Source: JBCDHN01 sp965224535 (GTDB lineage Bacteria > Verrucomicrobiota > Verrucomicrobiia > Verrucomicrobiales > DEV007). From it: 64,000 nt of DNA. Both the position numbers and the translations under genes were made by a program. Below are positions 17,726 to 26,688 of this stretch, piece after piece; position 1 is the first letter of the stretch; every line of letters starts with the position of its first letter. The stretch lies in assembly GCA_965224535.1 (NCBI GenBank), contig CBDCZR010000007.1:92591-156590 (forward strand), given 5' to 3'. Below the pieces are notes generated by a model. That model did not search any database and was not told where the DNA came from. It saw only the letters and a program-made list of their open reading frames with translations.

Positions 17726-19024
17726 TTACCGGCGCAAGAGCACTTCACCACCGTAAACCACCTCACAAACGCTTCCTGCCAATTGCTGATCCAAAAACGG
17801 CGTGTTGGAGCTTTTTGACTGCATAAATTCCTTGGTGAAGTGCGTTTTTGCGCCGGGATCGAAGACGATCATCTCCGCGGGCTGACTTTCGGCGATTTTC
17901 ACTGCGTTCTTGCCCATGAGGCGGCGAGGTTCGGCGGAATAGCGCCGGACCAGCAGATCCCAGCCGAATTTGCCCGGCTGAATGAAGTGCTGGAAGAGCG
18001 ATGGGAGCACGGTTTCCAGGCCGGTGATGCCGAACGGCGCGCTTTCAAAATCCGTGTTTTTCTCGAATTCGGTGTGCGGGGCGTGATCGGTGGCAATGAC
18101 GTCGAAAACACCGTCGATGAGGCCCTGGAGCAATCCGGCATTGTCTTCGGCGGTGCGCAAAGGCGGGTTCATTTTGTAGTGGGTGTCGTAGTCCTCGATG
18201 TCGTCCTCGTTGAAGATGAGATGGTGCGGGGAGACTTCGCAGGTGACGCGAAAATCCTCATTTCCCCCGCCCATTTGCTCCTTGAAGTAACGAATCGTCT
18301 CCATGCCCCGGGCGGTGGTGACGTGCTGGATGTGGATGTGGGTGCCCGTGTATTGCGCAAGGCGAATGTCGCGGTCCAGGTTGATTTCCTCGCTGATCGC
18401 GGGAATTCCGGGCAAACCCAGCCGGTAAGAGACGGCGCCCTCGTTCATGGCGCCACCGGCCGTTAGGGCCATGGTTTCGCAGTGGCTGGCGATGCAGAGG
18501 CCGAAGGTTTTTGCGTATTCCATGGCCCGGCGCAGCACCTGCGGATTTTCCACCGGCGAGCCGTCGTCGGTCAGGAGGGCCACCCCGGCGGTTTTCATGC
18601 CTGCGATGCCGGCCAACTCCTCCCCGGCGCGGTTTTTCGTGATGCAGCCGCTGGTTTCGACCTCGATGCGGGTGGCGGCGCCTTTGTCGAGCACGGCGCG
18701 GACCAAATCGCCGCTGTCGATGTTGGGCGAGGTGTTGGGCATGAGGACAATGCCGGTCACTCCGCCGTTGATGGCCGCCTCCGCGCAGGTGGCGATGGTC
18801 TCTTTGCCCTCTTGGCCGGGTTCGCGGGCGTGAACGTGCACGTCGTAAAGGCTGGGGAGGAGAATTTTGCCCGAACAGTCGATTTTTTCGGCGCCGTCGG
18901 GGATTTCCAGGTTTTCGCCCACGGCTTTGAATTTGCCGCCTTCGATGAGGACGTCGGCTTTTTGAAGCTTGGGATTGTCTTCGGAGGCAACTTGCCCGCC
19001 GGTGTAAATTCGCGGTTTGCTCAT
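17726..19024 (-). CDS. pyrC: Dihydroorotase, class I
   Basis: 432 residues, usual for class I dihydroorotases. Metal ligands and hallmarks are visible: YDVHVHAREPGQEGKET (HxH), LMPNT, IASHCE (third His), HIQHVTT (fourth His) and IATDHAPHTEFEK (the catalytic Asp). It cyclises N-carbamoyl-aspartate to dihydroorotate in pyrimidine synthesis. No pyrB is adjacent, although class I enzymes are often encoded next to it. It is convergent with the thioredoxin-fold gene. Confidence 0.95.
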   Translation of the reverse strand: MSKPRIYTGGQVASEDNPKLQKADVLIEGGKFKAVGENLEIPDGAEKIDCSGKILLPSLYDVHVHAREPGQEGKETIATCAEAAINGGVTGIVLMPNTSPNIDSGDLVRAVLDKGAATRIEVETSGCITKNRAGEELAGIAGMKTAGVALLTDDGSPVENPQVLRRAMEYAKTFGLCIASHCETMALTAGGAMNEGAVSYRLGLPGIPAISEEINLDRDIRLAQYTGTHIHIQHVTTARGMETIRYFKEQMGGGNEDFRVTCEVSPHHLIFNEDDIEDYDTHYKMNPPLRTAEDNAGLLQGLIDGVFDVIATDHAPHTEFEKNTDFESAPFGITGLETVLPSLFQHFIQPGKFGWDLLVRRYSAEPRRLMGKNAVKIAESQPAEMIVFDPGAKTHFTKEFMQSKSSNTPFLDQQLAGSVCEVVYGGEVLLRR

Positions 19025-19109
19025 GAATTTTGCGCTTTGGCAGGCAACTGACGCGCTGAACCGGGAAAATCAAGTTTGGCTCGCGAACAAGGCTGGCTAG
19101 GGTGGCGGC

Positions 19110-19517
19110 ATGAATCGCATCCTCATGGCTCTCACCCTTCTCCTCATCGCGTCTTGCAGCCAACCGGAGCCATCCGGCCCGGTCGCGAGTTGGCCGGCCA
19201 CTCGCAAGTCCGACGGCGGCGGTTTTTCCGTGACGCTTCAGCCTAGCGTGAAGGCGATCGAGCGCAGCGGGCATTTTTCGCTGGACGTGGGGGTTAAGCC
19301 CTCAGGCGGGGAGGGCGAGATCAGCGTTTTGGTGAATGCGGACATGCCGGAGCATCAGCACGGGATGAACACGCAACCGGAAATCGCGCTGGTGAGCCCA
19401 AGGCGCTATCGCGTGGACGGGATGCTCTTTCACATGGCCGGCGATTGGGAAATTTACGTGGATGTCACCCGCAGCGGGTCGAGCGAACGGGCGGTGTTTC
19501 CGGTTCGGGTCGAGTGA
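19110..19517 (+). CDS. YtkA/FixH-like lipoprotein
   Basis: 135 residues with a lipoprotein signal: MNRILMALTLLLIASC, lipobox cysteine at residue 16. The mature part is a small beta-sandwich with DMPEHQHGMNTQPEI, the His/Met-rich signature of YtkA-like proteins, suggesting copper binding. The next gene (di-haem peroxidase) starts one base after this stop, so they are co-expressed. A role in periplasmic metal or redox handling with that enzyme is inferred from context. Confidence 0.78.
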   Translation: MNRILMALTLLLIASCSQPEPSGPVASWPATRKSDGGGFSVTLQPSVKAIERSGHFSLDVGVKPSGGEGEISVLVNADMPEHQHGMNTQPEIALVSPRRYRVDGMLFHMAGDWEIYVDVTRSGSSERAVFPVRVE

Positions 19518-19518
19518 G

Positions 19519-20694
19519 ATGAGAGCGCTGGTTTTTTCCATCGTAGCGGCCGTTGGCTTGCTTTGCGGTTGCCGGGAGCAATTGCCGGATCAGCGGCCGG
19601 AATTCAGCGCTGAGGAGGTTCGCAAACTTTCGCCGCTGCCGAAGGTCCCGCCCAGCCCCACCAACGCCTACGCGGACGACCCGGGCGCGGCGCGCTTCGG
19701 TCAGGCGCTGTTTTTCGAAAAACGGCTCTCGGCGAATGGCGAAGTTTCCTGCGCCACCTGTCACGACCCGGCGCTCGGTTTCTCCGATGCCAAGCCGCTT
19801 TCCGACGGGCTCGGCACGACCACTCGGCACTCTCAAACGGTCTGGAACGTGGCCTACCAACGCTGGTTTTTCTGGGATGGACGCGCGGATTCGCTCTGGG
19901 CGCAGAGTTTGCAACCGCTGCACAGCGAGGTGGAGATGGGGGCGACTTCCGAGCATTTGCACGCGGTGGTGAGCGGCGATGCAAGCCTGCGCAGCGCCTA
20001 CCGGGACGTATTTGGCGCTCTGCCGGAGGACGAAGCTTCCCTGGACCGGTTTGAGGCGAATTTGGGCAAGGCGCTGGAGGCCTACGAACGCAAAATCGTG
20101 AGCGCCGAGGCCCCGTTCGACCGTTTTGTGGCTGCGCTCGGCGAAAACGGCGAAATTAGCGAAAACGGAGGCTTGGAACCGGCCGCCATGCGGGGTTTGA
20201 AGCTCTTTGTCGGCCGTGGGCGCTGCATTCTCTGCCACGCCGGCCCGAATTTTTCCGACGGCGAGTTCCACAACATCGGTTTGCCGCGAAATCCAAAGCT
20301 TCCGCGCGATTTGGGCCGCTTCGTGGGGATTCGCAAGGTTTTGGCCGATCGTTTCAACGGTCTGGGCGACTTTAGCGACAACCGCAGCCCGGAAGCGAAC
20401 ATCAAGCTGCGTTACCTGGCGGTGAAGACCAACAACCTGGGCGAGTTCAAAACCCCGACGTTGCGTCACATCGCGCAAACCGCGCCCTACATGCACGACG
20501 GCCGGTTCGCGACCCTCCGCGAGGTGCTGGATTTTTACTCGGAATTGCCGGGCAAACCTCCCGTGGGTCATCGTGAAGAAACCCTGGTTCCGTTGCAGCT
20601 AACCGATCAGGAAAAGGACGATTTGGAAGCGTTTTTGCGCTCGTTGACCGGCGCCCCGCTTGAGGATTCGTTGCTCGCCGCGCCGTCGTCGTAA
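19519..20694 (+). CDS. Di-haem cytochrome c peroxidase (MauG/CcpA family) lipoprotein
   Basis: 391 residues from ATG 19519; an upstream start would overlap the lipoprotein gene. A lipobox-like segment (VAAVGLLCGC) suggests anchoring outside the cytoplasm. Two c-type haem sites are present, SCATCH and CILCH, with the family's VSCATCHDPALGFSD, RHSQTVWNVAYQRWFFWDGRADSLW and FKTPTLRHIAQTAPYMHDGRFATLREVLDFY. Relatives reduce hydrogen peroxide or, as MauG, oxidise protein side chains. Its 3' end overlaps the convergent 4Fe-4S gene by 88 bases. Confidence 0.92.
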   Translation: MRALVFSIVAAVGLLCGCREQLPDQRPEFSAEEVRKLSPLPKVPPSPTNAYADDPGAARFGQALFFEKRLSANGEVSCATCHDPALGFSDAKPLSDGLGTTTRHSQTVWNVAYQRWFFWDGRADSLWAQSLQPLHSEVEMGATSEHLHAVVSGDASLRSAYRDVFGALPEDEASLDRFEANLGKALEAYERKIVSAEAPFDRFVAALGENGEISENGGLEPAAMRGLKLFVGRGRCILCHAGPNFSDGEFHNIGLPRNPKLPRDLGRFVGIRKVLADRFNGLGDFSDNRSPEANIKLRYLAVKTNNLGEFKTPTLRHIAQTAPYMHDGRFATLREVLDFYSELPGKPPVGHREETLVPLQLTDQEKDDLEAFLRSLTGAPLEDSLLAAPSS

Positions 20695-21251
20695 TCCAGC
20701 TTAAACGCGCTTGGCTCCGCCTCGCAAAAGACGACGCACATGCCGCAGCCGGTGCATCGATCCACCTCCAAAACCGGCTTGCGAGCCACCATGCGGATCG
20801 CTTTGACGCCGGCCGGACATCGCCAGGAGCAGGTGTCGCACAAGATGCCTTGGGTGGTGAGGCATTTGTCAGGCTGAAGCAAAACTTTGGCGATCGGCGC
20901 AACTTCCTCGCCTTCATCCAATTTCAGCGCACCGCTAGGACAAGCGCGAACGCAGGGCATGTCCTCGCACCAACGGCAGGGAACCGAGGCCGGGTCCACG
21001 AACGGTGTTTTTTCCAGTTGGCCGGCAACCGGCCCAAAATGGTGGATGACGCCAAACGGACACGCTTCGGCGCAAGCCTGACAACGCTCGCAGGTTTCCA
21101 AAAAGGCGTCTTCGTCCTCCAACGCGCCGGGCGGGCGCAGAAACGGCTCCTCTTCGTCCTCCGCGCCGTTTTGCGCCGCGGATTTGCCCACCTCGCGGGT
21201 CACATCGCTGAGCCGGAGGCGAAAAAGCTGTCGGCGGCTGAATTTTGGCAT
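20607..21251 (-). CDS. 4Fe-4S ferredoxin-type protein (NapG/MauM-like)
   Basis: 214 residues. Four cysteine clusters are visible: CERCQACAEACP, CRWCEDMPCVRACP, CLTTQGILCDTCSWRCP and CTGCGMCVVFCE, the pattern of NapG/MauM electron-transfer proteins. The N-terminus has SRRQLF but no hydrophobic Tat core, so it may be cytoplasmic, like NapF. It is 10 bases downstream of a membrane-protein gene on the same strand. The last 29 codons overlap the peroxidase gene on the other strand. With the peroxidase and YtkA-like genes it makes a small redox cluster. Confidence 0.85.
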   Translation of the reverse strand: MPKFSRRQLFRLRLSDVTREVGKSAAQNGAEDEEEPFLRPPGALEDEDAFLETCERCQACAEACPFGVIHHFGPVAGQLEKTPFVDPASVPCRWCEDMPCVRACPSGALKLDEGEEVAPIAKVLLQPDKCLTTQGILCDTCSWRCPAGVKAIRMVARKPVLEVDRCTGCGMCVVFCEAEPSAFKLDYDDGAASNESSSGAPVNERKNASKSSFS

Positions 21252-21261
21252 GGATTTTTGG

Positions 21262-21861
21262 TTAGGGAGCGTTGCGTTCGCGCCGGTTTTGCGCCGCTTC
21301 CTTGCGATCGAGCCTCACCCGTGCCCGGCGCGCGCCAATCGCGGCGATGAGGATGAGAATTCCCAGCGCGATGCCAACCCACCGGCCCCAATGCACGACC
21401 TGGGAGGAGAGCCGGAAGGGAATCGTGCAAACCAGGTCGTTTTCAGCGTGCAACGTCATCCGAACCGCGTATTTGCCGGTGTTGGGCAACTCGCGATGCA
21501 GCGCGTAGAGGTTTTCCAGCTCGGCGGACCCGAATTTTTGGGTGTAAGCCGGTTTGCCGCGGTCGAGGATTTCCAAGGTGAGGGGACCGCCGTAGACGCG
21601 GTTGTCGCGCAGGTTAAAAATGACGAGAAACAGCCGCACGTTGTCGGGATCCTCCACTTTTTCGCGGTTGATGCCCTGAAAATCGTAAACCACCAGCGAG
21701 ACCTCGTAGTCGCCGGCCTGGCCGATGAATTCTTCCTCCGGAACCTGGGGGTAATTTTCGTAGTAGTTGTAGTGGGGCAGGCCCTTGAAATGGTGGGCCC
21801 ACAAAACGCCGGGAACGAGCGAAAACAGGGCGAGGAGGAGATGGGGCTTGCGCAAGCTCAT
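21262..21861 (-). CDS. Exported single-span membrane protein of unknown function
   Basis: 199 residues: signal peptide (KPHLLLALFSLVPGVLWA), then HHFKGLPHYNYYENYPQVPEEEF, an extracytoplasmic beta-rich domain, and one C-terminal helix (WGRWVGIALGILILIAAIGA) with a basic cytoplasmic tail. The His-His near the mature N-terminus could bind metal. Directly upstream of the 4Fe-4S gene in the same direction, so probably works with it in membrane-linked electron transfer. I do not recognise a named family with certainty. Confidence 0.75.
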   Translation of the reverse strand: MSLRKPHLLLALFSLVPGVLWAHHFKGLPHYNYYENYPQVPEEEFIGQAGDYEVSLVVYDFQGINREKVEDPDNVRLFLVIFNLRDNRVYGGPLTLEILDRGKPAYTQKFGSAELENLYALHRELPNTGKYAVRMTLHAENDLVCTIPFRLSSQVVHWGRWVGIALGILILIAAIGARRARVRLDRKEAAQNRRERNAP

Positions 21862-21884
21862 GGGCTCAAAAAAAAAGACGCTCC

Positions 21885-23336
21885 CTAACCCAGCTTTTCC
21901 TCCAAAAGACCCCGCACCAGCTTGGGATCGGCATTTCCCTGGCTTTTCTTCATCACCTGGCCCAACAGCGCGTTGATCGCCTTGGGGTTGCCGTCCTTAA
22001 TTTGCTGCACGGGCCCCGGATTCGCCGCGATAACCTCGTCCACGAAGCCCTCGATCTCTCCCGCGTCAACTGGCTCAAATCCCAGGTCCCAGGCGATGTC
22101 TTCGGGCGCCTTGTCCGGTTGCGCAAAGAGCTTGGCGAAGACTTCTTTGGCCTGGTTGTTGTTGATTTGGCCGTCCTCAATCAGCCCAACCAAATCGCGC
22201 AGCTTTTCCCCGGCCACCGGGCAATCGGCGATCTCCAAATCGGCCTCTTTCAGCGCGCTGAGCAGGTTGTTGATGACCCAATTGGCCACTTTTTTGCCGA
22301 ATTTCGTCCCTTTTGCGGCGGATTCGAAGTAATCGGCCAAAGCGGGGTCGGCCGCCAACACGCCCCCGTCGTAGGCGGTCACGCCAAAGTCGGCCATGAA
22401 GCGTTGCTGCTTTTCATGCGGCAACTCTGGAACCCGGTTCTTGACCCGTGCGAGGATTTTCTCCGTCCGCACCGGCAAGAGATCGGGATCGGGAAAATAG
22501 CGGTAATCGTGGGCGTCTTCCTTGGTTCGCATGATCTCGGTTTGGCCGGAGTCGTCGTTCCATCGCCACGTGGCCTGGACGATGGCGTTGCCGTCCTCGA
22601 TTTCGCCAATTTGACGGCCGATTTCAAAGTGCAGCGCGCGGCGCACGGCGCTGATGGAGTTCATGTTTTTCAGCTCGATCTTGGTGCCAAACTCCGCTTG
22701 TCCCTCGGGCCGGACGCTCACATTTACGTCGCAACGCATCTGGCCCTTCTCCATGTCCGCATCACTAACGCCGCCATAACCCAGAATTTGGCGCAAGGAG
22801 TTGAGGTAAGCCGCGGCTTCCTCCGGAGACTCAATTTCCGGCTCGGAGACGATCTCCATGAGCGGCGTTCCGGCTCGGTTGAAGTCGATCGTCGTCATTT
22901 TGGCGTGGTGGGTGCTTTTGGCGACGTCTTCTTCCAGGTGAATGCGCGTGAGCCCCACTTTTTTGCCCGGATTGGCGATCGATTTCTGCGCGTCCTTGGG
23001 ATAGGCCAGCTCGTACAGCGGGACGCCGCCGCCTTCGCAAAGCGGCTGGTCAAACTGGCTGATCTGGTAATTTTTCGGCATGTCCGGGTAGTAGTAATTC
23101 TTCCGGTCCCACTTGGTGATGGGCGGCGTGGTGCAGCCCAGCATTTGACCGGTCAGGATGGTCATTTCAATGGCGCGCGCGTTCAAAACCGGCAACGCGC
23201 CCGGCAATCCCAGGCAAACCGGGCAAACCAGCGTGTTCGGCTCCGCGCCAAATTCGACCGGGCAGGCGCAAAACATTTTGCTGCGCGTTTTGAGCTGAAC
23301 GTGCACCTCCAGGCCAATGGTGACGGCGTAATCCAT
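21885..23336 (-). CDS. gatB: Aspartyl/glutamyl-tRNA amidotransferase subunit B
   Basis: 483 residues, normal length. Opens TIGLEVHVQLKTRSKMFC, with the zinc-type CACPVEFG...CPVCLG cysteines, PITKWDRKNYYYPDMPKNYQISQ, RIHLEEDVAKS, DFNRAGTPLMEIVSEPE, DVNVSVR, and a C-terminal YqeY-like tail domain (NNNQAKEVFAKLF). GatB phosphorylates the mischarged Glu-tRNA(Gln) or Asp-tRNA(Asn) and guides ammonia from GatA. gatA and gatC are not adjacent. The unidentified exported membrane-protein gene lies 23 bases downstream. Confidence 0.97.
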   Translation of the reverse strand: MDYAVTIGLEVHVQLKTRSKMFCACPVEFGAEPNTLVCPVCLGLPGALPVLNARAIEMTILTGQMLGCTTPPITKWDRKNYYYPDMPKNYQISQFDQPLCEGGGVPLYELAYPKDAQKSIANPGKKVGLTRIHLEEDVAKSTHHAKMTTIDFNRAGTPLMEIVSEPEIESPEEAAAYLNSLRQILGYGGVSDADMEKGQMRCDVNVSVRPEGQAEFGTKIELKNMNSISAVRRALHFEIGRQIGEIEDGNAIVQATWRWNDDSGQTEIMRTKEDAHDYRYFPDPDLLPVRTEKILARVKNRVPELPHEKQQRFMADFGVTAYDGGVLAADPALADYFESAAKGTKFGKKVANWVINNLLSALKEADLEIADCPVAGEKLRDLVGLIEDGQINNNQAKEVFAKLFAQPDKAPEDIAWDLGFEPVDAGEIEGFVDEVIAANPGPVQQIKDGNPKAINALLGQVMKKSQGNADPKLVRGLLEEKLG

Positions 23337-23392
23337 GGCTGGTCAGTTAGCCGCGGATTCGGCGGCTGCCAACCGCCATTTTTGCCCGGAAT

Positions 23393-24448
23393 TCAAGTTT
23401 TCGCGTCGCCGGCTTCCAAAAGCCGCTCCAAGGCTTTGCGAAACGGCGAGGCCATGGCGATTTCTCCCAGGTTTTTGCGCAAAACCCAGGTTCCGCGCGC
23501 CATCGCCGCTTTACCGCGAAAAACGCGCAAATTCACCCTGAAACGCGTGATCGCGTAGGTCGTGCGCAGCAATTCCTCGCAACCCGCCGTCTCGGATTCA
23601 GTGGCAACCGGCAGCTTCCAGAGGCCGTTGCGCCGACTTCCCCGTTCTTGCTGGAGCAAAATTCTCCCACCGCGCCGATCGTGGACGTACCAGGCGAATT
23701 CTTCGACGGTTTCGACGTTTTGAGCCGCTTTTTTGCGGGGGAGCGCCTCGGGCTCTGTCGCCTGACAAAAGCGCGAAACCGGACACCGGCCGCAGGTGGG
23801 TTTGCGCGGTTTGCAGTGCTTTTGGCCCAGTTCCATGAGCCCGGAGTTGAATTCGCGCGGGTTGCCGGGATCGACGAGCAACCGAGCGTGGGTTTGAAGC
23901 CAGCGCTTGCCGGCCGTGGAGTCGATCCGCTCGCGAAAATCGAGCAATCGCGTCAAAACGCGGGCGATGTTGGCGTCGACCATCGCGGTTGGCTGGCCAA
24001 ACGCGAGACACGCCACCGCGCCGGCGGTGTAATCGCCGACTCCGGGCAATTCGCGGATGGAATCGTAGGTTTCCGGGAATTCGCCGCCAAAGTCGCGAAC
24101 GACAGCTTTTGCGGCGTGTTGCAGATTGCGGGCCCGCCGGTAGTAACCCAGGCCCTCCCACGCTTTCAAGATTTCGTCCTCGCCGGCCGCCGCCAGCGTC
24201 TCCACGTCCGGAAACCGTTCCAGCCAGCGTTCCCAGTAACCCCGGCCCAAAACGGTGGCGACCTGGGTTTGCTGGAGCATGACCTCGGAAACCAGGATTT
24301 CGTACGGATCCCGCGTCCGGCGCCAGGGGTAATCCTCAGCCACCTCGCGATACCAGGCGATCACCACGCGCCGCAGCGCTTCGGCGGCATCCAGCGGATG
24401 TTGCGTGGCGGGTGGCTTGGATTCGGGATTTGCTCCGTGTTGGTCCAC
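23393..24448 (-). CDS. mutY: A/G-specific adenine DNA glycosylase
   Basis: 351 residues. Signature stretches: DYPWRRTRDPYEILVSEVMLQQTQVATV, the helix-hairpin-helix LPGVGDYTAGAVACLAFG with the catalytic Asp in VDANIARVL, and the 4Fe-4S loop C-x6-C-x2-C-x5-C (CKPRKPTCGRCPVSRFC). The C-terminal NUDIX-like MutT domain follows (FAWYVHDRRGGRILLQQE...GLWKLP). It removes adenine opposite 8-oxoguanine. Divergent from the RNase HIII gene with a very short gap (under 20 bases), so their promoters must overlap the coding starts. Confidence 0.95.
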   Translation of the reverse strand: MDQHGANPESKPPATQHPLDAAEALRRVVIAWYREVAEDYPWRRTRDPYEILVSEVMLQQTQVATVLGRGYWERWLERFPDVETLAAAGEDEILKAWEGLGYYRRARNLQHAAKAVVRDFGGEFPETYDSIRELPGVGDYTAGAVACLAFGQPTAMVDANIARVLTRLLDFRERIDSTAGKRWLQTHARLLVDPGNPREFNSGLMELGQKHCKPRKPTCGRCPVSRFCQATEPEALPRKKAAQNVETVEEFAWYVHDRRGGRILLQQERGSRRNGLWKLPVATESETAGCEELLRTTYAITRFRVNLRVFRGKAAMARGTWVLRKNLGEIAMASPFRKALERLLEAGDAKT

Positions 24449-24465
24449 AAGTTAGGATGCGTGCG

Positions 24466-25374
24466 ATGCCGAAGACTTCCTACACCAACGCCCTGACCGC
24501 AAGCCAAGCCGAAGAATTGCGCCCCATTTTGCGCGCCAATGGATTCGAGTTCGTCGAGAAGGAATGGACCATTTACGCGGCGCGAAAAGGCAAGCTGAAC
24601 GTGGCCGTTTACGAAAAAGGGCCGAAAATCCTGGTTCAAGGCAAGGAAACCGAGGATTTCGTCCAATTCATCCTGGAACCGATGATTTTGGGCGTGGCAG
24701 AGCTGGGAAACGAGGAAATCGTCAACCCGGAGATGTTCGAGCCGCATTTTGGGATCGATGAAAGCGGCAAGGGCGACTTTTTTGGTCCGCTGGTCATCGC
24801 CGGGGCTTACGTGGACAGCGAAATCGCGCGGCATTGGATCGATGAAGGGGTGCAGGACAGCAAAGCCATCAAATCCGACGCGAAAATTCGCCGGCTGGCC
24901 GCGATCATTCGCAGAACCAAAGGCGCGGTTTGGGAAGTCGTCTCCATCGGCCCGGCAAAATACAACGAGCTCTACGAAAAATTTCAAAATTTGAACCGTT
25001 TGCTGGCTTGGGGCCACGTCAAGGCCATCGAGGAACTCTCCAAACGCCGGCCAGAGTGCCCACGGGCGTTGAGCGACCAGTTCGCCAACCCCAAGGAGCT
25101 GGAAACCGCTCTGGCGCGCAAAAAACTGGAGATTCAACTCCAGCAGCGCACCAAGGCGGAAAGCGACGTGGCGGTGGCCGCGGCGTCGATTTTGGCGCGG
25201 GAAAAATTGATCGATTGGCTGCGGGCTAAAAGCGAGGAATTGGAATTTGAGCTGCCGCGGGGGGCAGGTCTTAAAGTGCAAGAATTGACCGCGTCACTGC
25301 GCAAAGAACACGGGTTTGAGTTTTTGCGGCAAATCGGAAAAACGCATTTTCGATTTGCAAACCGCCTAACTTGA
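24466..25374 (+). CDS. rnhC: Ribonuclease HIII
   Basis: 302 residues from ATG 24466, which has AGG about nine bases upstream; another in-frame ATG at 24457 is possible. The N-terminal TBP-like domain (residues 1-90, ending EPMILGVAELGNEEI) is followed by the catalytic core FGIDESGKGDFFGPLVIAGA, KSDAKIRRLAAIIR and VAAASILAREKLIDWL. It cleaves RNA in RNA-DNA hybrids, supplementing or replacing RNase HI/HII. RNase HIII is found in Firmicutes, Chlamydiae and relatives, in agreement with a PVC-group host. A clear terminator follows. Confidence 0.95.
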   Translation: MPKTSYTNALTASQAEELRPILRANGFEFVEKEWTIYAARKGKLNVAVYEKGPKILVQGKETEDFVQFILEPMILGVAELGNEEIVNPEMFEPHFGIDESGKGDFFGPLVIAGAYVDSEIARHWIDEGVQDSKAIKSDAKIRRLAAIIRRTKGAVWEVVSIGPAKYNELYEKFQNLNRLLAWGHVKAIEELSKRRPECPRALSDQFANPKELETALARKKLEIQLQQRTKAESDVAVAAASILAREKLIDWLRAKSEELEFELPRGAGLKVQELTASLRKEHGFEFLRQIGKTHFRFANRLT

Positions 25375-25408
25375 TACCATAGGCTGGCCCACAATCTGAG
25401 AACCGGTT

Positions 25409-25436
25409 GGCCCGCTACGTTTTAGCGGGCCTTTCT
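25409..25436 (+). terminator. Rho-independent terminator after rnhC
   Basis: GGCCCGCT at 25409-25416 pairs perfectly with AGCGGGCC at 25424-25431 around a seven-base loop and is followed by a short T-rich tail. It lies between the rnhC stop and the HU gene. Confidence 0.85.
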
Positions 25437-25536
25437 GCGTTAGCTGGATTTGCAGGTTGGATTTCAAAGACTGGCGCGTTTGTCGTCAGGTTTTCCCCCT
25501 ATCCAACATAATTGTATGACTCCCCTGAAGAAAAAC

Positions 25537-25887
25537 ATGGCCACTATCAAAAAACGCGACCTGGTGATCAAAATTTCACTAGACACCGGCCTCACCCAAA
25601 CCCAGGTCATGACCGTGATCCAGAAATTCCTGGACACCTCCACCGACGAGTTGTCCAAAGGCAACCAGGTGGTGCTAAGAAATTTCGGCACCTTCCAAGT
25701 CGTCGAGCAGCGGCCCAAAAAAGGCCGAAATCCCGCCAATCCCAAGGTTGAGATGGACATTCCCGCCCGTGCGATCGTGAAATTTCGCCCCGGCAAGGAA
25801 TTGAAGGCCAAAGTCGGCGAATTGATGCAGGACGGCGTGTTGACCATCGATCTGGACAACGACTCCGACGACGAAGGACTAGGGTAA
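25537..25887 (+). CDS. HU/IHF-family DNA-binding protein
   Basis: 116 residues from ATG 25537, preceded by GAAG at good spacing; an ATG at 25516 would add seven residues but has no visible ribosome site. The HU fold is clear: two N-terminal helices, VLRNFGTFQVVEQRPKKGRNPANPKVEMDIPARAIVKFRPGKELKAKV with the DNA-intercalating arm at NPANPK. An acidic tail (DLDNDSDDEG) follows, unusual for HU and perhaps tuning DNA affinity. Nucleoid protein. Confidence 0.92.
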   Translation: MATIKKRDLVIKISLDTGLTQTQVMTVIQKFLDTSTDELSKGNQVVLRNFGTFQVVEQRPKKGRNPANPKVEMDIPARAIVKFRPGKELKAKVGELMQDGVLTIDLDNDSDDEGLG

Positions 25888-25932
25888 GGCGTTGGACAAC
25901 CCCACAAACGCGGGGTTAAGAATGGGTTGCCC

Positions 25933-26682
25933 ATGACCGACCACCTCGCAGCCTACCAGCGCGATGGATTCGCGCATTTTCGCCAGTTCGTCGCCGGAGA
26001 GGATTTTGACGAGCTTGTCAGGCGCCTCGACCGCTTCATTTCCCAGGTGGTTCCCGGCATGGAGCGCGAGGAAGTTTTTTACGAGGACAAGGACGACGCC
26101 TCGACGCTGAAACAGGTGCAAAATCTGGGAGCGCACGATCCGTGGTTTCACAGCTTGTTCGTTTCCGGGCCGCTTCGCGACTTGGCCGAAACGCTCTTGC
26201 AAGGCCCCGCCGTGCCGAAAAACCTGCAATTTTTCAACAAACCACCAGGAATCGGCCAACCCACCCCGGCGCATCAGGACGGCTACTATTTCATGCTTGA
26301 GCCTTGCGAGGCGCTGACCATGTGGCTGGCGTTGGAGGCCGTGGATGAGGAAAACGGCTGCGTGCGCTACGTCAAAGGCTCGCACCGCGCGGGAATGCGT
26401 GAACACGGCCGCACCAAAACGCTAGGTTTCAGCCAGGGCATCGTCGATTTTCCCACCGAAGCCGATTTAGCCGCGGAAACGCCTCTGCCGGCCGGCCCTG
26501 GCGATTTGTTAGTGCACGATGCATTGACAGTGCACCGCGCCGACGGCAATCGATCGCCAAATCGCACCCGCCGGGCCCTGGGATTCGTGTATTTCAGCGA
26601 GCGGGCGCGGGAAAACCGTGGTGCTCAAGCGGCTTACCAGGAAAAGCTAACGGAAGAGCTGAAAACCTGCGGAAAAATCTAG
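25933..26682 (+). CDS. Phytanoyl-CoA dioxygenase (PhyH) family protein
   Basis: 249 residues from ATG 25933. Non-haem Fe(II)/2-oxoglutarate oxygenase: the metal triad appears as the HQDGYYF motif (H-x-D) and a distal VHDALTVHRADGNRSPNRTRRALGF with the second His and the 2-oxoglutarate arginine. NGCVRYVKGSHR and LALEAVDEENG are typical PhyH phrases. Substrate is not predictable. It stands between the HU gene and a small membrane protein gene. Confidence 0.9.
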   Translation: MTDHLAAYQRDGFAHFRQFVAGEDFDELVRRLDRFISQVVPGMEREEVFYEDKDDASTLKQVQNLGAHDPWFHSLFVSGPLRDLAETLLQGPAVPKNLQFFNKPPGIGQPTPAHQDGYYFMLEPCEALTMWLALEAVDEENGCVRYVKGSHRAGMREHGRTKTLGFSQGIVDFPTEADLAAETPLPAGPGDLLVHDALTVHRADGNRSPNRTRRALGFVYFSERARENRGAQAAYQEKLTEELKTCGKI

Positions 26683-26688
26683 TTTAGC

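Noticed and set aside
22002..23558. 518-codon open frame opposite gatB
   Set aside because: Shadow of gatB in a GC-rich genome; composition biased to Arg, Val and Gly, no recognisable motif.
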